Counted from the first letter of the stretch, positions 9,948 through 22,343 are shown. The stretch: DNA of 64,000 nucleotides from Acholoe squamosa (GCA_949317995.1 OX439041.1:14787501-14851500); one strand, 5' to 3'. Numbers and translations are program-made. The notes: a model not told the origin generated them from the letters alone.

Positions 9948-12591
9948 TTGCTTTACACAAGCACCATGGGGAGACTGAGAGTTTCACCCATACTGCTAAC
10001 TATGCTGTTATTATATACTACAAAACCACTTACTGCAGGTTATACACCTGTGGTGAGACAAAACATAGGAGTAGTATTCAAACCTAGCCCTCAACCATTG
10101 GTCAATGGACATACAACCACAACACTGTTGTTAGCTATCCCCTACAAAATACCTCGGGCACCCGTTACCCAAGGATCCATAAGGGATAGAATACTCCATT
10201 TGACCACTCCTATTCTACAAGATCATACCTCTGGTCAAATTATCCAACAAGCCAAAGAGCTTGACACCTTGCTGGAAATTGCAGACAAGGAGATAAATGA
10301 AACACTAGCCTCCATCAAATTGTTCTTATCCAACCCCATAAACACATTGGACAAGGCCAAAAGAGAGGCCATACTGGGTTTTCTAGCACCCCTGTTTCGC
10401 GGTGTGCTAGGTCTAGCCACAGTAGAGGATGTAAACCAAGTAATGGGACAGCTCAAGAACATAGATGAAATACTAAGAAAATTTGCTAAACAGGACCAGG
10501 AAGCAGCTAATCTCATTGAAAAGATCACAGACAGACAAGATAAGTTTGTTAAAGCATACATCCAAGATAAGAAGGTACTGGACAGCACAATCAACACCAT
10601 AGGTGACACCGTCAACCTGTGGGCCTCTAACATGTCCAGGTCACTTGACTCATATTCAAGGCACGAGAAAACTCAAAGGGAGAAAATGCAAGTATTAAAT
10701 GATGCACTAATTATCATAGCAGCAAGAATGAATACAGTCCAATCACTGCAAAGGACAAATGCAGCCCTGAGGATGCTATCATCAGGAATCCTAACCCCTG
10801 ATATAGTACCACCCTCAGACCTTGCTAGATACCTAATTGACATTAATAACAAACTTAGGATTACACACCCTGGAGCACAAGTCGCAATTAATGACTTAGA
10901 TTTCTATTATTCACAGAAGCTGACCTCATACACTTACTCAGCTCACCATATATATATTTATCTGGACATTATAATACAATCTACCACCTCAACCTTCAAA
11001 CTGTACCAAATGATTACATCACCCATGCCTATAGACACACAGGAGACCCCCACCAGAGGAGTCACCAAGTTGCAAACCACAACTGAGTTTCTAGCAGTAT
11101 CTTACGACGAATCATTATTCATCGAATTGGACTCAGCAGACATGCAGGCATGTGAAGGTACTACAGTAAAGGTATGCAGAGATGTAAATGGTAGAATTTA
11201 TAAAACACAGGCCTACATGCCCTGTAACCATTTTTACTAACCAGACTCAACAGATTAAGGAACATTGCAAGTTTACAGTTTCACCACTGCAAGCACCTAC
11301 CACCCATGCTATTTCCATTTCTGAAGATGAGTATCTGGTCACTACTAATGAACCCCATTACTTTATCAACTGCCATGGTAAAACGTCTGAAACTCGAAAA
11401 TCCCAGTCCTACTCAATCATAGGTGTACCCTGTGGGTGCACAATCAGTGTAGGAGAATTTTCTCTTCCAAACACAAGGTTGCCCTGTAATTCAACCTTAT
11501 CATTTCATTACATTCTCAAGACAATTAATTTACCATTCATGGCGGCACTTAACGAAATTTCTGAAACCAAACCAGATGAAAGAGAGAATCTTCCAAATTT
11601 CCCAGTAGTAAACCTTTCTAGAACCTTAGAAAAACTACAGGAAAATCCAATCATGGATGATATTACTCAACTAAATTTAGAGCCCTTTGCCAAAACAGTA
11701 TTAAAAGATGCCTCCAACCTTAATAAGGAAATGGAAACACGCTACGAGGAATCATACCTACGTCGAGTTACAGAGCATCCAATCTTCCAAAGCTTAGCAC
11801 TCATCCTAGGGATATCAGCTCACATTTTTATAGTATACATACTACTCAAATTATACAGACTAGGAGGGACTGTAGCCTACCTGCCTACAGCCAAAGCATT
11901 CAGACTAGTCACCGAGCTGCCCCTACACAAATTGCTCCCAGATAAGAATCCTACCAAATTAACCCCTACAGAGGAAACCCACACCCCTTTCCTCACAATT
12001 CAGGAAACCCACACCCTGATAATTGCTATATTATTCACCCTGACCATCTACTCAGCCTACAGAATAATGAAGTACCTTAAGAAATTTGCACAGACACACT
12101 CTGGCAAGAAAAATGTGGCCAAGCGCACAAACCCCACAATATATTTTAAAATATATTGTGGAGACTCAAACTTCGCGCTACCCTTGAGGCCAATACCACA
12201 TGAATTTGATGAGATTAAATCAGCAGCTGCCCCTACCTATAAGGATATAGTGGTTAAAACCTTCCCACTACCTAAGGCTATATTTACCTGGAATGGACCA
12301 GCAGTTATAACAACACAGAGAGGAGAATTTGCTTATCACCTCCCTCAGGTGATACACCTACCTTGGCGCACTAGGTTCAGTACTATACCAGCCCTTAAAA
12401 ACAAAGGACTGTACTACTCCATGCTTCTCCAGAATGATTGTGGCACCAGCCCGGTGACCATGACAGCACTGGAAAATACAACAGATATAATTATTGACGA
12501 ACAACAGGAGGAGACCGCAAGGTCAAACATGCAGACTATTGCTAATTTTCTAAACCACCAGCCCTCCCCGGTGACTGTGGAAACAGCCTAG
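9948..12591 (+). pseudogene. env: F-like envelope region of the Gypsy element
   Basis: The region opens with a start codon in a good context at 9966 and a hydrophobic signal-like stretch (ILLTMLLLY). The middle has a segment like the fusion-peptide region of errantivirus and baculovirus F proteins (RGVLGLATVEDV), then a long helical, coiled-coil-like part. Toward the end there is a strong membrane segment (LALILGISAHIFIVYILL) and a second hydrophobic stretch (LIIAILFTLTIY), followed by a long tail. Placement after pol matches errantivirus-like elements. It has about one break and is treated as a fossil. The F-type assignment rests on short motifs and layout, not on an alignment. Confidence 0.75.
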
Positions 12592-12740
12592 ACTGCCCAC
12601 AGCCTAGGCTGCCCCCAGTCCACCACCAGGAGACAACACATCAGAGACAGTATTCAGAACTTTTCGGACAATTTGCCGGCCCTGAAAAGGGCCTTTGGGA
12701 TGGCGGGTTTTTACACCCTAGGTTTCAGTCAGTCGGGATC

Positions 12741-13220
12741 CTACCACAGATCCTCGGGTTCAACATCAATGGGAGAGTCCGAGTCCGAGTCCGAGCCATA
12801 CATATGGCCGTGATCCTGTTCCCACTCAACGAGCCGGGCCTCCAGCATCCCCAGTCCATACTCGGCAGCCGTGGATGGATCCCCGGATGCCGCAAGATCA
12901 AGGAGGGACGCCGCCAACAGATAATCCCATAGCACTCGCTCCCGCAGCCCGAAGTTATAGTCCATGGGCCAGAAACCCATATTACCCAAGGCCCTTGTCA
13001 GAAGGGCCACAGTGGCCCCCCGACGCAAGGCTGAGCCTAAGAAATAGTGGCAGGAGTAATTACAGATCAACACATCACCATGCTCAATGATCTCCTTGAA
13101 ATTCCTCACTATGTAACCATAATGGATGGTCTGGTTAGCCTCCACCAGGGCCCTAACTGGACTCCCCACCTCCATCACCTGGGGGACAGGCAAAGCAAAG
13201 AGAGCTTGTAGATGGGCCAT
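12741..13220 (-). CDS. Antisense ORF of unknown function inside the Gypsy element
   Basis: This minus-strand frame runs against the element's genes, between env and the 3' LTR. I chose the start at 13220 because its context, CACCATGGC, is a near-ideal Kozak site; the frame also stays open upstream to 13307. The product would be 159 residues: mixed-hydrophobic with several probable helices (ALLTRAL, DYLLAASLLDLAA) and an acidic Asp/Ser tail (YGSDSDSDS, ending EPEDLW). No signal peptide or zinc finger is seen. I do not recognise the family. Antisense or accessory genes are known in some retroviruses, and a captured host gene is another possibility. The composition looks coding, but a chance frame of this length cannot be excluded. 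Confidence 0.5.
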   Translation of the reverse strand: MAHLQALFALPVPQVMEVGSPVRALVEANQTIHYGYIVRNFKEIIEHGDVLICNYSCHYFLGSALRRGATVALLTRALGNMGFWPMDYNFGLRERVLWDYLLAASLLDLAASGDPSTAAEYGLGMLEARLVEWEQDHGHMYGSDSDSDSPIDVEPEDLW

Positions 13221-13307
13221 GGTGCTACAGCAGTGATTTCCAGAGAGGAACTGATACTCCAATACCAGCCACACACTCCTTAAATGGACACACACACCCC
13301 CCCCCAC

Positions 13308-13990
13308 CCTGAACTGTCCACTGACACCAAGCTAGGCACTCACACAGACACATGCCAGAATCTGGCACCTAACACCTCAAGTGCCACCACTGCATGAGCA
13401 CACCAGGGAGGAGACTCACATCTCACTCCTGACACACCTCCACTGTCAATGAAATTATCAAAGTATTAGAAAAAAAAAAAAAATATATATACACAGCCAC
13501 TTGTTGATGTATAATATGAAAATCTATGGTATTCTCACAAAATCGATGATTAATGCGCGCATGTACGCGCAGAAATGCGAAATTGCAAATTACAAATTGT
13601 AAATTGTACAAATCTAACATTAATATACATGAATGCAGGTAGATAACTAAGACAGTTTTTGTACCCACTAGCACTTGTATACTATGCCAAGGTTTACTTA
13701 AAGTAACACACTTTAGGTATCCAAGAAAATTGTTGGAAAAATGAATGAAAAAAAAAAAAAATTGTTGAGAAAATTGTTGACATAAAACATGTTTACTTAA
13801 GATACTCACCAAATAAATCTCTTTCAGGGACACATACTCAAAAGGCTAGGGGAAAAGTCAATTAAGCAGCGGCCCACTGCCGAAATTGCCAATTAATACA
13901 CCCATATAGCAAAATCAATGAGTAACTCAGAGACAAACAAGCCTATTGTACATGAAGTACTTTGTTTTTCCGGCCCTCGGAAAAATTTGT
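13308..13990. other. AT-rich non-coding stretch of the Gypsy element
   Basis: No gene is seen. It contains A-runs (13469-13482 and 13749-13761) and ordinary AT-rich sequence leading into the minisatellites upstream of the polypurine tract. Confidence 0.5.
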
Positions 13991-14028
13991 CTCAAATCCA
14001 AAAAATTGTATAGTGTAATCTAGATTGT

Positions 14029-14200
14029 ACGCTTGTACCCAATTTGCACACAAAATTGTATGTTTGCACACCAGATTGTACGCTTGTACCCAATTTGCAC
14101 ACTAAAATTGTATGTTTGCACACCAGATCGTACGCTTGTACCCAATTTGCACACAAAATTGTATGTTTGCACACTAGATTGTAAGTTTTGTATCCAATTT
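14029..14200 (+). repeat. 51-bp minisatellite upstream of the 3' LTR
   Basis: About three tandem copies of a ~51-bp unit beginning GTACGCTTGTACCCAATTTG. The copies differ by a few bases and one small indel. Short open frames on both strands here are translations of the repeat, not genes. Confidence 0.85.
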
Positions 14201-14299
14201 ACATTTGAATTGTATGTTGCACATTATACTGTATGTCTGTACCCAATTCATACACTGAAGTCAGATTTTTAGAAAATCAACATTTCTATGTGTATCCAA

Positions 14300-14730
14300 G
14301 ATGCACGCAAAATTATATATGTACATACAGAAACTATCAATTGAACGCAAAATTATATATTGGCAAACTAAAACTGTCAAATGTACGCAAAAATTATATA
14401 TTTGTACACCAAAAATTGCCAAATGCACGCGAAATTATATACTTGCATACTAAAATTGCCAAATGCACGCGAAATTATATATTTGCACACTAAAATTGCC
14501 AAATGTACGCGAAATTGTATATTTGCACACTAAAATTGCCAAATGTACGCGAAATTATATATTTGCACACTAAAATTGCCAAATATACGCGAGAATTATA
14601 TATTTGCACACTTAAATTGCCAAATGTACGCAAAAATTATATATTTGCATACTGAAATTGTCAATTGAACGCAATTACACGCGAAATTGTAAATTTGCAC
14701 ACTAAAATTGTCATTTATGTTCAATTTGCA
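14300..14730 (+). repeat. ~40-bp AT-rich minisatellite upstream of the 3' LTR
   Basis: About ten degenerate tandem copies of a ~40-bp unit containing AAATTATATATTTGCACAC and AAATTGCCAAATGTACGCG. The unit shares the TTGCACAC...AAATTG pattern with the 51-bp repeat just before it, so both probably grew from one ancestral motif. Confidence 0.85.
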
Positions 14731-15049
14731 CGCTAAATTTAACATTGAATGCCAAAATGGCACACTATTTGCCAAAATTGTATGTTGTACATATAAATGG
14801 AAAGTTGTACCCAAAATTGATGTTACATAAGCAAATAAGCTCAGGTATGGCAAGATATAGAAGCTCGGAAATGTACTTATACCCAGGAGAAAATTGTTTA
14901 TACTGACAAAGCTCTACCACAAAAATTGCATTTGAAGCACTCCCCATCACTTCAAATCCTCTTACAAACAGTATATAACTCCAAAATAAGGTAAAAATTG
15001 TATAAATTGTACATTCCCTCGGCGAAATGACGGAGTTTCGCATTCTCTC

Positions 15050-15062
15050 GGGGGAGAGGGAG
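15050..15062 (+). promoter_or_regulatory. Polypurine tract
   Basis: GGGGGAGAGGGAG ends five bases before the 3' LTR. This is the expected position of the plus-strand primer of an LTR element. Confidence 0.8.
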
Positions 15063-15067
15063 TATTC

Positions 15068-16416
15068 TATGATATACCATTTTATTATTCCATAAATTCT
15101 AACATATTATTGTATTAATCAAAGAATATCTATGAAATTAATACATAGGTTGGTTCTAAGAGCTATAAGAGCGCTCAAACTTTATATAAGAGCGTTCATG
15201 CCCCACTGCACACCAGCCACAGTCAGTTAGACAGAGTTTATGACATCAAAGGCTCCGACCTAATGGTTCACTGCACAATATAATAAGAATAAGGGTCTCA
15301 GTGTGCGACCTCATGGTCCAATGCACAAATTAATAACTTGTAAGTGAATGCAACCGGCCGTCACGGGTGCCTGAGCACCGCTGACGCCGTCATGAGTGTC
15401 TGAGCACTCTAATAACTGAACAATGGGTTACATAAGCACGACGCCATAACCGTTTGGTCGCTCTAGCGTCGCTCCTGAGCAAGCTAGGTCAAATATCAAA
15501 GCATTTATGGAAAGCCCATAATTAGACGGTCAAAATGAGCCCAAGATCAAGGCGGAACTCCCATTATTAAGGAAGTTATGCCATGGAGACTGAAAGAAGC
15601 TCCGAGTTCCCTACAGACAAACCGGCGGGAGTTATGCGCCTATCCAGCGGGCATTATAAACTTGGCATATTCAACTCCGCGCATGCGCAAAATGGCGGTT
15701 ATAAATGCATAAACGACCGAGTTATGAGGGTCTGAAGATGCAGAACCGACCAAGACAAAGGGGGACACAGCGGCGTCCATGGGGGTCCTTTGTCCCCCTG
15801 TGACACATGAAAGACTCCCCTCAAACAATTGTAGAGTTAGGCAGATGCTGCTGGCTCCAGTCAGTCTGGAGGTGCTTTTCCAAGATTTGCTACAAATAGC
15901 CTGTCTGCACCTCCAGGAGGACAGAACACCAAGAACCACTCCAGAGGTAACATCTCCAGTCATCTCCTGCTACCTGCTATACCACTGCACTATGGTGAAA
16001 CTATGCTAGACAGGCATGGGTTTCCATCATTAGTGGCCAGAGGCTATCTTCCTCAAGACATCCACCAGAGGGTAAAGTTATTCATTATTACATTATTCCT
16101 CTAAGCAGCAGGCCAGGAGCTAGGTGTGGGAACCCACCTAGAACTATGCTGGACATTGTAGTATTGTTACCTCACAGGTGGAGTGGAACTGAACATTGTA
16201 CTTTATAAATTACTGTATGTTTACTGTATGTACAAATTACCTACATACTAACTACTGTATGATTGATATTTCTTACATGTTGCCTAAAGCTGAATAAACC
16301 AGTGATAACTGGAAATAACACTATTTTATTTGAGCCTGATGTATTTACTCCATACACCACTAGCCATATGATATTTCTCATATGACAACTTGATCATGCC
16401 AATTACTACCATGACA
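15068..16416 (+). repeat. 3' LTR of the Gypsy element
   Basis: 1,349 bp starting TATGATATACC and ending CCATGACA, followed by the ATAT duplication. A TATATAAG box is at 15183-15190 and a polyadenylation signal AATAAA at 16293-16298. It matches 763-1920 at about 98% over the shared part. Confidence 0.92.
16293..16298 (+). terminator. Polyadenylation signal in the 3' LTR
   Basis: AATAAA about 120 bp before the LTR end is a plausible cleavage signal for the element's RNA. Confidence 0.5.
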
Positions 16417-16539
16417 ATATGTCCTGTACTGTGTAATGTTATTTGGTAATGAAAGTTGAAATACTACCACCTGTAGCAGCATCATCTCCACAGGTCACCC
16501 CTGTAGTGATGACCTCACTCAATACTCTCCTTCACCTGC

Positions 16540-18890
16540 AGTCCACCAGATAGAAGTAGTGGACCTGACTCGAGACACACCTCTGTCTGCGGTGCATACC
16601 TTCCCGGGGGAACAGGTGGACGTGAATGATCTCACCTCTCTCTACTTTGAAGAGCAGAAAGGAGAAGGTGGAACGCCAAAAAACAACTGGCCTACACTTG
16701 AAAAAACTGCTTCATCTCGTCTGAAATGACCCGCTTCTCCTCAAATTACAGTGCCGGTAGTGGGCCTGCAGCAAACACCTTCTGGGAAAAGACCCTGTCC
16801 TGAGGGCGAAAAAGGGGAGCCTAAAAAAAACAGGCAAAAACGTACCAACAACAAGAAAACCCCTGCCCCGCCTTCACAAGGTGCTTCGGAAGTTACCACT
16901 GGGAAAGTGGAGACTCCTCCCAAGTTCACATTTGGAGAAGTTTCCATTTCCGTAGAAGAAAGCAACCAGCATGTCAGTAAGCTTCTGGGGTTTAGACTGG
17001 TGCCCCTTGCAGCAAAGAAATGGCCTCCTCGTTTCGGATTTGAGAACAAATCTCCAACCCAAGTTTTCTATCCAGAAACAATAATGCATGGATAGAGGTA
17101 TACAGAGAGCCAATCATCAGTGGTGTGTGCCTCAGATCCTACCTGAACAAACCCTATGAATGATGCATTAATTTGCACGCACATGAGTTCAGGGAACTTG
17201 TTAACCAAGTCGACTGTGTCCTTGGTCACTACAAGGAGCTTCTTCAGAAAGCAGCCGTAGGAGAAACCAAGGCGGACAACCTAGTTCTGACCTTGAAAGA
17301 GTACAGCACCGACCCTCATGGAGGAAAGGCTCTTGTTTTGGTTAATCTTTACAAGGGCAACTCCAAGGTGCACATCGGAACCCACAGTTACATAGAGGAG
17401 ATGAACGCCTCAGTCTCATCGAGCTTCCAAATACCCACCTCTGCCACACACTGTGGTCAAACCGTGTCTCCATTTATTTTGGAGGACATTAAGACACATG
17501 TGGGACCTTTTCTGGAAGACTCTACAGATTTCTACAGTCCTTAGAGGGTAAGTGGTCAACAGCTCCTCCTTATAGCTTCATCATTAACTTATGTATTTTC
17601 AGGTAAATTAAGAATTTAATGTGCATAATGTTTAGTTAGGTTAGGCTTAAGTAGTTGAATGCAGTAAAGTGAGAAAAAGAAAAAGGAGAGATATTAAAAT
17701 AGCAGAATGCCTTACAAAAAAATTAAAAAGGTTTAAACTGTCCCATGTGTAACACACCTAGACCCCCATGTTTGGTTACAGTTGAAAACAGTGGTAAAAC
17801 ACTATGTAACTCCACCTCTTGTAAAAGAGAAATTTTTACAGAAAGTACCTTTGTTCCAAAGGAACCAGAAAAAAATTCTTCATACAAAAATAACTACCAT
17901 GACAACTTTAAGTCTATAGCCCCGGGTTTGGCTGTCCTTGAAAAAGTTCAATCCATCTTCAATGTGAGAATGACAAGTTTGGACAAAGACTTTGGTCCAA
18001 ACAGGTGATAGATGCTTTGGCATCTATTCATGAAAATCAAGTTTTGTCCTACAAAGTGGCTGTCTCTTTTGGAAGAATATTAACTTCCTTAGACGATGGA
18101 AAAGAGAAGGTCATGTACTTTCATGCTTCTGCCAACAACACGTCCTATGTTTTATGACAGTGACACACATCATGACCCTTACGTTTTGATAAAAAACAAT
18201 AAAGACTTTGCAGAGTGTGTAGATTTAATAAAAATTGTCATAAAAGAAGACACTTACAGACCCTCCACTAAATGGAGGGTGGTAGGCAATGTAAATGTCA
18301 ATATAACCCTCTTAAGGGTGTCTGGAGGTAACCTTCTTTTAGGTTGAATGTTAACTGTTCCTCCATGTTTAAGGCAAAGAGGTATGTTGCACTTTCACAG
18401 GGACATCTCTAGCAAAAGAGCATACAAAGACAACTTGTGCTTCTTCAGATGTCTGTCTCACTTCCTGTATGGATCTTTAAACAAAACTCAAGAGCTTCTC
18501 CTTAAAGCCTACCCAGGTGTCAACAAGGACAATTTTGAGGGCATTAACTTTAAAGATTAAGACAGGTTAGAAAAGGTGTTTGAAGTTAACATAAGAATCT
18601 TTTCCCTTCAAGTTTTTGGAGTTATCAGGTCAAAAATGTGTTCAGGAAAGAACATAATGAACTTAAACCTACACAGAAGCCATGTAAGTTTGATCACAAA
18701 CTTGGGACTGTACGGCAGGTTTTACCCCTGTGAACCCTGTTTTCACTTGTAGTTTCCTTCTCAAACAACAGAACGAGGTGAAAAAAGATTGCACTAAAGT
18801 AAACTTCAGGTACAAAGGCGGAGTTTACAATCCAGCCAAAACTGTTTTTCAACTAGTAGAGGAACTGGGAATAGTCTCTGAGCCTGAATT
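16540..18890 (+). pseudogene. Polinton-like protein-primed DNA polymerase fossil, copy in unit 2
   Basis: A string of short plus-strand frames covering the front part of a family B, protein-primed DNA polymerase. It opens with a basic, NLS-like stretch (NRQKRTNNKK) and includes a CFFRCLSHFLYG segment like those found in metazoan polymerases of the Polinton type. Intron-like CAG acceptors precede the first two coding blocks. It is broken, with several breaks, and lacks the catalytic core, which survives only at 27828-29530. No Polinton capsid or integrase is seen nearby. Host-gene origin is unlikely given the family. Confidence 0.65.
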
Positions 18891-18985
18891 GATTGATTGA
18901 TTTGTGTTTTACAGCACTTTAGCGCCACTAAGTGGCTATCCTGTGCTTCACAGGTTGATAGGCACTATCAGTGGAAAAGGTTTTG

Positions 18986-19851
18986 GATGGGATCTTGGTG
19001 ACTCTGAAGGACAAGTTTGATTTGCTGAGAATCCTTCCCCACTAGGAGGGAAAAGATGGTACGTTACTGTATCGGTGAAGGAACAGTTTGGGGAATTCTT
19101 GATAGATACTGATGCCAGCAAATCATGTATCTCCAGGAAATTCTTCAAACTGATGTCGGGTAAGCCCGATGCACTCCAAGTGGGTGTAAATGCTTGCACG
19201 GTGGACGGTAGCCATATGCAGACTTTGGTAAAACCTTCATACAGATCGGAATGGGTGGATATGACTTCGTCATGTGCCCCACCATTGCTGAAATCAGTGA
19301 AGATAAAATAATTGGGCTGGATGTCGCTGGTTTGTATGGCGCCATATTGGACCCTCGGCATGGTTTATTGATGGTTAAGCATCCATACAACTGCGAAATC
19401 CGCTGTGTATTAAGACATGTGTCTCCTGTGGCGACAGTAGTGCAGACTGTGACAATTCCTCCTGGATCTACCTGTGACGTGTTGTGCTCCTCGAACCTAA
19501 CAGTGCATGGGGCTTCAGGAGGACTGGAATGAGAAATGGAATAGAGAGAGAGATGAGATCCTTATGAAACAAGAATGTTTAAAGACATCACCTGAAATTG
19601 TAAAATTGAATAAAAAGAAGTCTAAGAGGACTGGAATGAAAAACCATTCGGAGAAAAAGGTTAAGAGAACTGATGTGAATCTAAAATCCGATCACAAGGA
19701 AAATGTCTCGCTAGGACACAGGAGTAGAGGTAGGAAGAGGACGCTGGTATCTTCTGATAAACCACCTTGGACTTCTGGGTTAAAAAAGAAATATCGAATA
19801 GGAGAGAGGCACAGCCCACGACTTGCCCTGAGGTCTGCTGTTACTTAAGTC
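18986..19851 (+). pseudogene. Retropepsin-like fossil with basic tail, copy 2
   Basis: Second copy of the protease-like fossil described at 1-734, here with its upstream part (from about 19018). It abuts the truncated LINE end at about 18985, the junction created when the tandem unit formed. It is broken. Confidence 0.6.
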
Positions 19852-19992
19852 CTGGTACATAACGGGTGTATATGTCCTGTACTGTGTAATGTTATTTGGT
19901 AATGAAAGTTGAAATACTACCACCTGTAGCAGCAGCATCTCCACAGGTCACCCCTGTAGTGATGACCTCACTCAATACTCTCCTTCACCTGC

Positions 19993-22343
19993 AGTCCACC
20001 AGATAGAAGTAGTGGACCTGACTCGAGACACACCTCTGTCTGCGGTGCATACCTTCCCGGGGGAACAGGTGGACGTGAATGATCTCACCTCTCTCTACTT
20101 TGAAGAGCAGAAAGGAGAAGGTGGAACGCCAAAAAACAACTGGCCTACACTTGAAAAAACTGCTTCATCTCGTCTGAAATGACCCGCTTCTCCTCAAATT
20201 ACAGTGCCGGTAGTGGGCCTGCAGCAAACACCTTCTGGGAAAAGACCCTGTCCTGAGGGCGAAAAAGGGGAGCCTAAAAAAAACAGGCAAAAACGTACCA
20301 ACAACAAGAAAACCCCTGCCCCGCCTTCACAAGGTGCTTCGGAAGTTACCACCGGGAAAGTGGAGACTCCTCCCAAGTTCACATTTGGAGAAGTTTCCAT
20401 TTCCGTAGAAGAAAGCAACCAGCATGTCAGTAAGCTTCTGGGGTTTAGACTGGTGCCCCTTGCAGCAAAGAAATGGCCTCCTCATTTCGGATTTGAGAAC
20501 AAATCTCCAACCCAAGTTTTCTATCCAGAAACAATAATGCATGGATAGAGGTATACAGAGAGCCAATCATCAGTGGTGTGTGCCTCAGATCCTACCTGAA
20601 CAAACCCTATGAATGATGCATTAATTTGCACGCACATGAGTTCAGGGAACTTGTTAACCAAGTCGACTGTGTCCTTGGTCACTACAAGGAGCTTCTTCAG
20701 AAAGCAGCCGTAGGAGAAACCAAGGCGGACAACCTGGTTCTGACCTTGAAAGAGTACAGCACCGACCCTCATGGAGGAAAGGCTCTTGTTTTGGTTAATC
20801 TTTACAAGGGCAACTCCAAGGTGCACATCGGAACCCACAGTTACATAGAGGAGATGAACGCCTCAGTCTCATCGAGCTTCCAAATACCCACCTCTGCCAC
20901 ACACTGTGGTCAAACCGTGTCTCCATTTATTTTGGAGGACATTAAGACACATGTGGGACCTTTTCTGGAAGACTCTACAGATTTCTACAGTCCTTAGAGG
21001 GTAAGTGGTCAACAGCTCCTCCTTATAGCTTCATCATTAACTTATGTATTTTCAGGTAAATTAAGAATTTAATGTGCATAATGTTTAGTTAGGTTAGGCT
21101 TAAGTAGTTGAATGCAGTAAAGTGAGAAAAAGAAAAAGGAGAGATATTAAAATAGCAGAATGCCTTACAAAAAAATTAAAAAGGTTTAAACTGTCCCATG
21201 TGTAACACACCTAGACCCCCATGTTTGGTTACAGTTGAAAACAGTGGTAAAACACTATGTAACTCCACCTCTTGTAAAAGAGAAATTTTTACAGAAAGTA
21301 CCTTTGTTCCAAAGGAACCAGAAAAAAATTCTTCATACAAAAATAACTACCATGACAACTTTAAGTCTATAGCCCCGGGTTTGGCTGTCCTTGAAAAAGT
21401 TCAATCCATCTTCAATGTGAGAATGACAAGTTTGGACAAAGACTTTGGTCCAAACAGGTGATAGATGCTTTGGCATCTATTCATGAAAATCAAGTTTTGT
21501 CCTACAAAGTGGCTGTCTCTTTTGGAAGAATATTAACTTCCTTAGACGATGGAAAAGAGAAGGTCATGTACTTTCATGCTTCTGCCAACAACACGTCCTA
21601 TGTTTTATGACAGTGACACACATCATGACCCTTACGTTTTGATAAAAAACAATAAAGACTTTGCAGAGTGTGTAGATTTAATAAAAATTGTCATAAAAGA
21701 AGACACTTACAGACCCTCCACTAAATGGAGGGTGGTAGGCAATGTAAATGTCAATATAACCCTCTTAAGGGTGTCTGGAGGTAACCTTCTTTTAGGTTGA
21801 ATGTTAACTGTTCCTCCATGTTTAAGGCAAAGAGGTATGTTGCACTTTCACAGGGACATCTCTAGCAAAAGAGCATACAAAGACAACTTGTGCTTCTTCA
21901 GATGTCTGTCTCACTTCCTGTATGGATCTTTAAACAAAACTCAAGAGCTTCTCCTTAAAGCCTACCCAGGTGTCAACAAGGACAATTTTGAGGGCATTAA
22001 CTTTAAAGATTAAGACAGGTTAGAAAAGGTGTTTGAAGTTAACATAAGAATCTTTTCCCTTCAAGTTTTTGGAGTTATCAGGTCAAAAATGTGTTCAGGA
22101 AAGAACATAATGAACTTAAACCTACACAGAAGCCATGTAAGTTTGATCACAAACTTGGGACTGTACGGCAGGTTTTACCCCTGTGAACCCTGTTTTCACT
22201 TGTAGTTTCCTTCTCAAACAACAGAACGAGGTGAAAAAAGATTGCACTAAAGTAAACTTCAGGTACAAAGGCGGAGTTTACAATCCAGCCAAAACTGTTT
22301 TTCAACTAGTAGAGGAACTGGGAATAGTCTCTGAGCCTGAATT
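19993..22343 (+). pseudogene. Polinton-like protein-primed DNA polymerase fossil, copy in unit 3
   Basis: Same fossil segment as at 16540-18890, nearly identical and broken in the same way. That it shares its damage with unit 2 shows the polymerase was already dead when the unit was duplicated. Confidence 0.65.

Larger units (their letters stand above)
763..16416 (+). mobile_element. Ty3/Gypsy LTR element with envelope-like region (errantivirus-like)
   Basis: A 15.65-kb element bounded by direct repeats that both start TATGATATACC; the 3' copy ends CCATGACA. It is flanked by the 4-bp duplication ATAT (759-762 and 16417-16420), and the uninterrupted site GTGTATATGTCCTG is present at 19867-19880 and 23320-23333. 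In order it holds a 5' LTR, a 20-bp minisatellite, gag, pol (protease, reverse transcriptase, RNase H, integrase), an envelope-like region, an antisense ORF, AT-rich minisatellites, a polypurine tract and a 3' LTR. The recognisable LTR parts differ at roughly 18 places in about 1,150 bp by eye (about 1.5-2%), so insertion looks recent. It looks largely whole: gag and pol are open, and the envelope region has about one break. Pol order RT-RNase H-integrase places it in Ty3/Gypsy; the envelope resembles the baculovirus F/errantivirus type. Confidence 0.93.
16421..19873 (+). repeat. Tandem unit 2 (3,453 bp, complete)
   Basis: It runs from GTCCTGTACTG to GGGTGTATAT; the next copy begins exactly 3,453 bp later. 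Contents in order: an intron-like lead-in, the broken polymerase fossil, about 95 bp of a LINE 3' end (18891-18985), and the retropepsin fossil with its basic tail. It differs from unit 3 at only a handful of bases, so amplification is recent or the copies are being homogenised. Confidence 0.95.

Noticed and set aside
14300-14730. Regular ~40-bp repeats that could suggest a CRISPR array
   Set aside because: The whole unit repeats without unique spacers, there are no cas genes, and the setting is eukaryotic.
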